Shown: positions 47,096-54,698 of the stretch, piece after piece
How positions within the stretch are numbered: position 1 is the first letter of the stretch
How the letters are laid out: each line of letters begins with the position of its first letter
Assembly: GCA_002163975.1 (NCBI GenBank)
Contig: CP019636.1
Span: forward strand, 3,111,001-3,175,000
DNA: 64,000 nucleotides
DNA from: Nostocales cyanobacterium HT-58-2
GTDB taxonomy: Bacteria; Cyanobacteriota; Cyanobacteriia; Cyanobacteriales; Nostocaceae
Direction of reading: 5' to 3'
Notes under the pieces: model-generated
The model's input: the letters and a program-made list of their open reading frames with translations, nothing else
Databases searched by the model: none
Told to the model about the DNA's origin: nothing
Translations under genes and position numbers: made by a program

Positions 47096-47682
47096 CTCTC
47101 ACCTAGTGTAGCTTTAGTTGAGAAATTAGTTAATCTATCAATTAGAGTTTTTGATTTTCATCTCTCGTACCTTTAGACCTCGAAGTATTTGGTCAAACAG
47201 AGCCTTCGTATGATGTCAAAAAACAAACTTTACTACTAAGTACAGCCAACATGAAAGGCTCAACTTAGACTAACAACGCCAAGCTTTTTGGCTTTGGTCA
47301 TGTCATTTCAGAAAGGTTCACAAATAATCACTCAGAGTAGGAACTTGAGCAGTTGTTTGTATGCTTGATACGAAGAATAGTATCATAAAACAAAAATACG
47401 GTAAATCGACAGGTTTAAGAAAATTTTTTGTAGTAGCGCTTAAGCGCAATTACGAACCCTGTTTCATCTGTAGCCAGATTTTCGGGAATATGACAAATCA
47501 AGTTTCCGGGAATTCCCAGCGCCCGTTTTCCCAAAGACAAGGAAATCCCAAGTATGATTAGATTTTTCCAGACTTTTCCTAAATAGACCAGGATTACAGC
47601 TTGATATGGAATAGGGTGAGCAAAATTCCCACCCTACAAGAACTATAGTTAGTACAACTGAGAAGAGCGACGAAAAGGAAGA
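47096..47682. other. Intergenic region without a supportable gene
   Basis: 587 bp. A 66-codon forward frame at 47361-47561 has no ribosome site or family features. Near 47611-47650 a GGGTGAGCAAAATTCCCACCCTACAAGAA stretch (quoted only by its ends GGGTG and CACCC) forms a hairpin-like repeat, probably the phoX-side terminator. Confidence 0.4.
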
Positions 47683-50061
47683 TTAAATGAATCTTCCGTC
47701 TGTATCTTTGGAATCCTTAGAGTCTTTACGGCGAATACCAATGACTGCTGGTCGTGGTAAACCTGTTGTTCTACCTAGACCACCATCAGCAATAGGAATG
47801 CTACTAGGCCAACTGCTACCACGAGGTACAGTGCGTATCTGATCAAAGGTAGTACCGTTCAAATCCAACATCTGAATACTGCGGCTCAGCTGCGTACCAT
47901 CGTTGATTAGAGAATCTTCACCGGGATGCTGTACGGAAACAATAAGTGTATCTCCGACAAAAGTTGGTCCAGTCATCTCACAACGTACCGGACCTTGGGC
48001 AAATGGTATCACTTGTCCAGCATTGGGACCACGAGTGGGAATGAAGAACATCCAGTTGTTACCGAAAACACCCGTGAGGTTAGAAACATTACCACTTGCT
48101 GAGTGATCGATGACATTTTCTTTGGGAGCAGCACCAGTCGTAAAGCCGTTGTGGGTATTAGTGGACATATCAGTCACACCCCAGACGTTTGCCTGATTAT
48201 CAAAGACTAGGTTATCTACATTGGCAAAACCTGCACCAGACTCTGAACCAGCTTCTCCGCCTTGAGCAAATCTCTCCCAACGGAAAGTTGTTCCTGCACC
48301 GTCGTGACTATCTTCGATAATCTTGTAAAGTCCTCCAGATTGTTGTGTAGCGTTAGGTGCAGTACTTAATTTAGCAACCTGAAAAATGCGTGAATCAGGG
48401 TAACCGTCGCTGCCTGGCGCACCATCTGTGTAAGCGATGAAGACTTCTTTGGTTTTTGGATGCACTTCAATATCTTCAGGACGGGCTGTTGGGGTTCCCC
48501 CAGCTAAGTTAGCAGCTAGGAACGCATCAGACAGGACGGCACCTTGGCTGTTGTAGAAGTCTGAGAGTTTCTTGTTTTGATAGTCCGGTAAAACAGTGGC
48601 TTCATTGGTGCGATCGCAGTTGAAAGAACCACCATCACTCGTTTGTCCAGCTATACCATTGCGTCTGGGCAGTGGTAAACGACCGTTATTCTGTGCCGCT
48701 CCCAAAGCTTCAAATTCCACAGAGGACAGAACAGATGGTGCAATAGGATTGGTGGGAGAGTTTAAAAGCAAAGGTACCCACTCACCAGTGCCATCAGGAT
48801 TGTAACGAGCAGCGTAGAGAGTTCCTTCTTCCCACAACTTGCTATTGCCTTTGTCTGTTGGTGAACTCACTGTCCCTTCACTAACAAACTTCCAGGTGTG
48901 TCCACCGCGTCTGTCATCTCCCAGATATGCCACTAGTTTGCTGCCAGACTCAGCGCGTATGGCAACGTTTTCGTGACGATAACGACCTAACCAGGTGTGT
49001 TTGCGGGGACGGAAACTTGGATCAACTGGGTCAATTTCTACTATCCAGCCGTATTTTTCCCCAACTAAACCAAAGGTTTTACCAGTAGTGCCATCAATGT
49101 AGGCTGTCTGGGTTCCATCTGGCTTGACTGCTTCTGTGACACCAACAAAGAATGCTGTTCCTCCTTGAAAATTTTCTTCCGCAGAGAGAACTGTACCCCA
49201 AGGAGTGGTACCACCAGAACAGTTGTAAGCTGTACCAATGATTCTGTTACCTAATCCATCGGAACTGAGAGGAAAAACTTCAGTCGCAGCTGGTCCTGTT
49301 CCAATCAGATAATTCTCATCACCTTGTTGGTAACTCAAACTTCCCCAAGAAGTAACTTTCTCATAACCATCTTTGCGTTCTCTGTTGATGCCCAAGCCAG
49401 AAAGACCATGAATGCGACGGTTCTTGGGGTCTTTGACAACGTAGAAACGGCGGTCAGCATTGGCGCGGCGAGAAATACGGACGATAGAACCACCTAGGTT
49501 ATATAAAAACTCGCCATCAAGCTCAATACTTCTCGTCTCAGGTAAAGCACGTCCAATCACGCCAGCATATGTACCAGGAAAACCCTGTAAATCTGCAGGT
49601 ACCTCTGGTGCTAAACCAGAAAAGGGATAGCTTATATATTCATGATTGACCCACAAATAACCATCGGCTGCTTTGCCTCTACCAACAGGAATAAAGGCAG
49701 TGTAGTCGTTGTTGTAGCCGAAATAGTCTTCAGGGTTTGGGAAAACGCGATCGCCCCAACCAACAATGACATAACGTTCATATTCTGGAGGCACAACAAC
49801 GTCATCAACGACGTTGTAACTCGCTAACTCCACATCACCAGAAGCATCAAGAGTTTTCCCCTGTCCGATTTCTGTAGGGAGGTAGTTCTTCTGTTGCTTA
49901 TAAATCGGCAAAGGATGTGGCAGACGTACAGGCGTAAAACTTAGAGGTGCCAATTGTGCTTCTTGTGCACCAACTGTACCGCCTAAGACTTGGTCTGCCA
50001 ATACCGCACCAGCAGCACCAGCAAAGAAGATTAGTACTTGTCTCCGACTCAATTTAGACAT
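47683..50061 (-). CDS. phoX: PhoX-family alkaline phosphatase, Tat-exported
   Basis: 792 residues. N-terminal twin-arginine signal MSKLSRRQVLIFFAGAAGAV (SRRQVL motif, then Ala-rich h-region). The body is the DUF839/PhoX propeller: LWVNHEYISYPF, GTVLSAEENFQGGTAFF, WLGRYRHENVAI, ARPEDIEVHPKTKEV, LIVSVQHPGEDS, which contribute acidic ligands for the Ca/Fe cofactor in known PhoX. It releases phosphate from organic esters outside the cell during P starvation. A Pho-box-like array lies ~205 bp upstream. Monocistronic. Confidence 0.92.
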   Translation of the reverse strand: MSKLSRRQVLIFFAGAAGAVLADQVLGGTVGAQEAQLAPLSFTPVRLPHPLPIYKQQKNYLPTEIGQGKTLDASGDVELASYNVVDDVVVPPEYERYVIVGWGDRVFPNPEDYFGYNNDYTAFIPVGRGKAADGYLWVNHEYISYPFSGLAPEVPADLQGFPGTYAGVIGRALPETRSIELDGEFLYNLGGSIVRISRRANADRRFYVVKDPKNRRIHGLSGLGINRERKDGYEKVTSWGSLSYQQGDENYLIGTGPAATEVFPLSSDGLGNRIIGTAYNCSGGTTPWGTVLSAEENFQGGTAFFVGVTEAVKPDGTQTAYIDGTTGKTFGLVGEKYGWIVEIDPVDPSFRPRKHTWLGRYRHENVAIRAESGSKLVAYLGDDRRGGHTWKFVSEGTVSSPTDKGNSKLWEEGTLYAARYNPDGTGEWVPLLLNSPTNPIAPSVLSSVEFEALGAAQNNGRLPLPRRNGIAGQTSDGGSFNCDRTNEATVLPDYQNKKLSDFYNSQGAVLSDAFLAANLAGGTPTARPEDIEVHPKTKEVFIAYTDGAPGSDGYPDSRIFQVAKLSTAPNATQQSGGLYKIIEDSHDGAGTTFRWERFAQGGEAGSESGAGFANVDNLVFDNQANVWGVTDMSTNTHNGFTTGAAPKENVIDHSASGNVSNLTGVFGNNWMFFIPTRGPNAGQVIPFAQGPVRCEMTGPTFVGDTLIVSVQHPGEDSLINDGTQLSRSIQMLDLNGTTFDQIRTVPRGSSWPSSIPIADGGLGRTTGLPRPAVIGIRRKDSKDSKDTDGRFI

Positions 50062-50266
50062 GAAATTTTCCCTTTGAGTTAAGTCTTCGCTTTATAAAAT
50101 TTGTCTTACGAGACAAAATGAGTACGAAAAAGTGCTAACTTCTTCCAACAAGATTTTGAGCGAGGATAATTTTTCGCCCAGAAAATTAAAAAATAGTTCC
50201 ATGCAGTCACGAATCTTGTCCCAAAGAACTTTGAAGCAAGATTTGTGCAGCATACAGATACAGAAG

Positions 50267-50321
50267 GAATTTATGGCTTTTGTATGACTTTTATATGACT
50301 TTTAAGTTAAGACAAGGTAAT
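50267..50321 (-). promoter_or_regulatory. Pho-box-like array, five 11-bp units
   Basis: Read on the reverse strand in order of transcription of phoX: ATTACCTTGTC, TTAACTTAAAA, GTCATATAAAA, GTCATACAAAA, GCCATAAATTC, each exactly 11 bases. The 11-bp period with 7-8 bp conserved plus a short AT spacer is the geometry of PhoB/SphR sites. It is upstream of phoX, where such control is expected. Confidence 0.65.
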
Positions 50322-51150
50322 GTGAGAATTAATAACAGTATTTTTTTTATTTTTTTAAACTTAGCTTGAGAGTTTGATTAGCAACTTTGCCAGTTTTTTA
50401 GAAAGTTGACTCATCATAATTGTTCAAATATTGTCAATTTTTTAGTATAAAAATATACACAAACTTGCAATTTTAGGGCTATTGTGCTGATCAACGCAAT
50501 TTTGTGTTGTTTTTCCTTTATGTACATTGCTCTGTACACCACTGGGTGTATGTCTTCCGATTCCATTGATGTGTAGGCAGTGTCGTAAATCTCTTCCACC
50601 TTGCTGTTGCTTTTCGTGCCTATTTGTGTGAATCTCTTGCTTTTCACGCTAATTTGTGCAAAATTGTAATTCAGCAGAAAAAATACGGTAATTCTATCGA
50701 ATAACAGTACATTTAAACTGAGACAAACAAATCAGATAGATGCCTCCTTATGTTGTGTATAAATGGCTTCATGCAGGATAGGTCGACGGAGTCGTTTGCC
50801 ATCAACTGTTTGTGTAGCATCTGGTGATAGGAAAAGAGAACGCTCAGAGCTTCGGCTTATCGCTGAAGGTGGGCGCTTTGTGCGATGGCATAAGGTGCCC
50901 GTAAAGTGCGGTTGAGCAACAGAAACCACAGAGCGATAAGCCGTTCGCGCAGTGTGCCGCAGGCAAGGCTTTAAGCTCCGCTTATCGCCCTGTGTCTTCT
51001 CCTAGTAGTCTTTGCTCAGACGCCCTGTTGATGACACTTCATCATCAGCGCAGTACTCATGCAATCTAGTCCTAAACAGTCTTCATGTCTACAGGTATTT
51101 ACCTCGTAGTACAATTCCACATTTTATTTCTTAGGTGAGGAGAAAATCTC
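50322..51150. other. Divergent region between phoX and the haloperoxidase-like gene
   Basis: Over 800 bp. A 17-base extension of the Pho element is shared with 53379-53395. A 20-base near-repeat occurs at 50609-50628 and 50639-50658 (16/20 identical). A 77-codon reverse frame (50647-50414) is weakly protein-like at its start only. 50780-51000 is GC-richer repeat sequence. The haloperoxidase-like gene has the ribosome site GAGGAG before 51151. Confidence 0.4.
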
Positions 51151-52977
51151 ATGCCATCCGATTCCAACTCTCATCAAGCTTCTCAAAGAGAAACACAAGC
51201 GCAAAGCAAAATCACCAATTCTAAAACTGATTCTACTAATGGAAAAACTAAGCGCTCATTCTTAAATCGCTTCGGTAGACGCTCATTTCTTGGTCGTGCT
51301 GGTTTGTTGACTGCGACTGCCACTGGTGTTGTTACGGGTGTGATCAGTTCACCCTTCTCCTTCAACAAGAGAGGAAACATTGTCCAGGCAAAAGAGGCTG
51401 TCCGTAGTAGGCAGTTTAACTATGAGCAGTTTCGTCAAAAAGCCTATCAAGTGCGTGTCCAAGCAGCAAAAAATTTGCTAGAGACTGACATTCCGCCACA
51501 TCCAACTAACGGTGATGAAGAACGCTATCCTAACAAAATTGGCTCTGATTCTAGAGGATTACCACACAACGAGAGAGGCGAAGTTGACCTGAATGCTTAC
51601 AATTCTTTGACAAAAGCATTGACAACTCAGAATCCTGATGACTTTGAAAATATCATCTTGGGTGGTGGAAGGACACTAGTTAATCCTCAAGGACCACTGG
51701 CAATTAGCTTAGAAGGGACTAATGCTGCGTTGATAGCGGTTCCACCACCACCAGCCTTAGCGAGTGCGAATCGAGCTGCCGAGGCAGTAGAGCTCTATTG
51801 GCAAGCCCTACTACGGGATGTATCCCTTGACAAGTTTCAGGACAACACTGACGATTCCAAGGTTTTGGCAGCTGTTGAAGACCTGAATAAGCTTTCAGCA
51901 TTTTATGGACCGAAACAAAATGCTTATGTGACTCCCCAAACCTTGTTTCGTGGCAGCGTCATCTACGTCGATCCGAGTGACCCTTCAGGCAAGACAGCAA
52001 AACACGTCATTCCACCTGGGATCTTAGAGGGTCCCTACCTTTCACAGTTTCTGTTGCTAGATATTCCTCTCAACACCCAGTTTATTTCCCCTCTCATTCG
52101 TACTCCTCTGCCTGGCAACGACTTCCTTACTGATTACAATGAATGGTTAACAGTTCAAAATGGAAGCAATTTTGGCAAGTCAATTCAATACGACCCGACA
52201 CGCCGTTACATATCTACTGTTCGCGATCTCGGTGAATATGCACATATTGGTGGAGCTGCATACTATGGAGCCTTATTGATTTTAGGTAGTATTGGCGCAC
52301 CCTTGAGTCCAACCAATCCCTATGTCAAGTCGAAGACCCAAGTGGGTTCTGCTGCTACCTTTGCAGCAGCACATTTTCAAGCCTTACTCCTTCTAGCTCC
52401 TTCGCGAGCAATTAGAGCCTCTTACTGGCAGAAGTTTTATGTACACCGCATTCTGCGACCAGAAGCATATGGTGGTCTCATCCACAACAATCTTGTCAAC
52501 AAAACTGATTATCCAATCAATGCCGAGATCTTAAATTCCCAAGCTTTGGCTCACACTTATGGCAAGTTTAGTACTTATTTATTACCCCAAGCATACCCGG
52601 AGGCTGCACCGTTACACTCTTCCTACACTGGTGGTGCTGCCGTTACTGCTGGTGTCTCAGTCACACTCTTGAAAGCCTTTTATGATGAAGACTTTATTAT
52701 TCCTAATCCCGTAGTACCTGATCCCAATGACCCCACAAAAGTCATTCCATACAGCGGACTTCAACTGACAGTGGGTGGCGAATTGAACAAGCTGGCAACT
52801 AACTATGCCATAGGTCGTGGTCATGGTGGTATTCATTGGCGTTCAGATGGAGCAGCTGCCTTGGCTTTAGGAGAAGAGGTTGCTATTAGTATCCTTAGGG
52901 ATGAAAAGCTGGGATTCAACGAAAAATTTAGCGGCTTCACATTTACTAAGTTTGACGGGACAAAAATCACTGTTTGA
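51151..52977 (+). CDS. Vanadium-dependent haloperoxidase-like protein, catalytic His replaced
   Basis: 608 residues. A long Ser/Thr/Asn-rich N-region leads to a Tat signal (RRSFLGRAGLLTATATGVV, about 48-66). The C-terminal half matches bromoperoxidase-type vanadium haloperoxidases: WQKFYVHRILRPEAYGG with K428 and R436, and YAIGRGHGGIHWRSDG with R556 and axial-type H562. But the usual PSYPSGHA loop reads SSYTGGAA, so the Ser-Gly-His triad is Gly494-Gly495-Ala496. Without the catalytic His, halide oxidation may be lost or changed; vanadate or phosphate binding could remain. Exported, divergent from phoX. Confidence 0.82.
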   Translation: MPSDSNSHQASQRETQAQSKITNSKTDSTNGKTKRSFLNRFGRRSFLGRAGLLTATATGVVTGVISSPFSFNKRGNIVQAKEAVRSRQFNYEQFRQKAYQVRVQAAKNLLETDIPPHPTNGDEERYPNKIGSDSRGLPHNERGEVDLNAYNSLTKALTTQNPDDFENIILGGGRTLVNPQGPLAISLEGTNAALIAVPPPPALASANRAAEAVELYWQALLRDVSLDKFQDNTDDSKVLAAVEDLNKLSAFYGPKQNAYVTPQTLFRGSVIYVDPSDPSGKTAKHVIPPGILEGPYLSQFLLLDIPLNTQFISPLIRTPLPGNDFLTDYNEWLTVQNGSNFGKSIQYDPTRRYISTVRDLGEYAHIGGAAYYGALLILGSIGAPLSPTNPYVKSKTQVGSAATFAAAHFQALLLLAPSRAIRASYWQKFYVHRILRPEAYGGLIHNNLVNKTDYPINAEILNSQALAHTYGKFSTYLLPQAYPEAAPLHSSYTGGAAVTAGVSVTLLKAFYDEDFIIPNPVVPDPNDPTKVIPYSGLQLTVGGELNKLATNYAIGRGHGGIHWRSDGAAALALGEEVAISILRDEKLGFNEKFSGFTFTKFDGTKITV

Positions 52978-53748
52978 ACTTATAGGCAAGATAGCGGTTC
53001 TCGTTTGAATGCAAGACAATGCAGCACGCGATGGGGGCACAATGTTGTTCATTGATACCAAAAATTACTTTCAAATCTTTACCCTACATTGATTTCACCC
53101 ATCTTCTTAACTAGTCCGCGTCCTCATCTCTCGCTATAGTGGAACTCTACTTAGCGGTGAGATGTAAGGCGGGCAACAGGGAAACACTTGTGAGTAACAA
53201 TGACCACAGGTCATTAAAGGAGTTGCTAATCTCTGCAGACTGATTTTATTTTTCCCGCTTATAAAATAAAAAAATAGTTGCTGTAAATACGAGTTTTGCC
53301 TCAAAAACCCTAAAAGCGAAATTTGCGTCATACAGACAGGAAAGATAGTATATAACGTTTAAGTTAAGACAAGGTAATATAAGAATTAATAACAAAAATT
53401 TTGTATTATTTTTAACAAAAATAATATTATCTGATAACATGAAAAGTGAATTGATGAAATCACTTTATAAATTTTTGCTAGGTGTCTGTATTTTATTTAG
53501 TATTAAATATCAGATTCACAAACGAAAATCGTATTCATCAACACATAATTATTCTGAGGTGTGTTATATTGTCCCTTAACTCATATTGTTTTTAAAATTA
53601 TGTGTGAAATTATACAAAAACAAACATACAATATTAAATGATTGCAAGGTCAAAGTATTCCTGAGCTTAAATGATACATTATCTAAAGAGTTATAGCAGT
53701 GATATTTGCAAGTTATTTCTCTTAAAACGAAGTTAGGAAAGTTAGTCC
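52978..53748. other. Intergenic region with an orphan Pho-box-like element
   Basis: 770 bp, AT-rich. A 22-base core at 53357-53378 and following bases repeat the element upstream of phoX (see separate entry). Small frames on the reverse strand (53331-53134, 53061-52867) lack family features. The promoter of the secretion-like operon should lie in the last ~200 bases. Confidence 0.4.
53346..53395 (-). promoter_or_regulatory. Orphan second copy of the Pho-box-like element
   Basis: Reverse-strand units ATTACCTTGTC and TTAACTTAAAC match the first two units of the phoX array (21 of 22 bases), and AGAATTAATAACA beyond them is also shared. The third unit is diverged (GTTATATACTA). No gene lies in the matching orientation within ~350 bp, so it may be a relic or drive an unseen RNA. 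Confidence 0.5.
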
Positions 53749-54306
53749 ATGCCTGTAAAATCTACTCAGTGGGAAGCACTGTATCGAGTAAAAGACCTGT
53801 TCACTGATTTGTTGACATCTGTGTCGTTTTTGCTTACCTGTGCTGTTTTCTTAACAGTTATTTGTTGGAAAAGTCCCACTCTGCTATTTTGCTTGTTTGT
53901 GGGAAGTATAGCTGTAGCAGTTATTGGGCGAATAGGACAACACATAGGTTTGCCTAAACATTGGCTGATTTTACTGCAAACTCTCATATTATCAGCAATT
54001 CTCAGCTTATTTTGGTTAGATTACTTTAGCGATCCAGCAGCAGCTCAATTTTTCGCCAAAGCAGAAAACTTTTTCAAAAACACTTTAACTCAGGGTTCAC
54101 AACAAGGGAGCGCCTCTACTGCTGCAATAAGTTTAGTGTTTAACGTTCTAAGGGCACTTTACTTACTTTACATCGCAGTTGCCCTCATTGGCGTTATCAA
54201 CGCCGTTCGTAAAGATGAAGATTGGCAAGTCGTCGCCAGAACACCCTTGTTAGTGGTGATTGCTGTTACCATCGCTGATGTGTTGACATCCTTTATTATT
54301 GGCTAA
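53749..54306 (+). CDS. Polytopic membrane protein, first gene of T4SS-like operon (VirB2-like tail?)
   Basis: 185 residues with about five hydrophobic segments. The last ~60 residues have two helices separated by a short charged loop (LYIAVALIGVINAVRKDEDW, then LLVVIAVTIADVLTSFII), the shape of TrbC/VirB2-type pilin cores, although ordinary VirB2 is shorter. By family position it could be that subunit; I do not claim homology. It is 14 bp ahead of the next gene and opens a seven-gene operon. Confidence 0.6.
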   Translation: MPVKSTQWEALYRVKDLFTDLLTSVSFLLTCAVFLTVICWKSPTLLFCLFVGSIAVAVIGRIGQHIGLPKHWLILLQTLILSAILSLFWLDYFSDPAAAQFFAKAENFFKNTLTQGSQQGSASTAAISLVFNVLRALYLLYIAVALIGVINAVRKDEDWQVVARTPLLVVIAVTIADVLTSFIIG

Positions 54307-54320
54307 GTCAGAGAATCCAT

Positions 54321-54698
54321 ATGGCTGAAGACCGAGACAAAGAATTTCGACCCGTCAACCAAATACTGGGAGCCAAACCTTCCCTAGGACCAATTCCTGC
54401 TGATCAAATCTTTCCTTGGGCAATCATTGCTCTGGTGTCCTACTTCATTGTTAATGGTTTTTTTGGGAGTTTCTTTCCAGATGAATGGCAGAAATGGTTG
54501 TGGACAATTTTACTTGCCGGCTGGGGAATGGCAACTTGGTGGATATTAACTGGGGGCAGAAGTTGGCGATTTTTGAGCAGATTTATAGGTGTTCCTACCT
54601 GGACAAGAGGTACCGCTCGGTATAAAAGCTTTCTAGAGTTCCAGTATGAAAGAAAAAATAGGAAAACAAAGCGTAGGCATCGCAGGTCAAGAAAGTAG
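54321..54698 (+). CDS. VirB3-like small membrane protein
   Basis: 125 residues with two helices (WAIIALVSYFIVNGFFG, WTILLAGWGMATWWIL) and a basic C-terminus (RKNRKTKRRHRRSRK). A two-helix protein directly ahead of a VirB4 ATPase, and here overlapping it by 53 bp, is the usual place of VirB3/TrbD. Sequence alone is not diagnostic. Likely an inner-membrane partner that helps anchor the ATPase. Confidence 0.65.
   Translation: MAEDRDKEFRPVNQILGAKPSLGPIPADQIFPWAIIALVSYFIVNGFFGSFFPDEWQKWLWTILLAGWGMATWWILTGGRSWRFLSRFIGVPTWTRGTARYKSFLEFQYERKNRKTKRRHRRSRK

Noticed and set aside
47361..47561. 66-codon forward frame upstream of the MFS gene
   Set aside because: No ribosome site, mixed composition, no recognisable motif.
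50414..50647. 77-codon reverse frame near phoX
   Set aside because: Only the middle is protein-like; the end is AT-rich and no family is recognised.
53134..53331. 65-codon reverse frame after the orphan Pho-box-like element
   Set aside because: Tempting as its target gene, but composition is poor and there is no ribosome site or domain.
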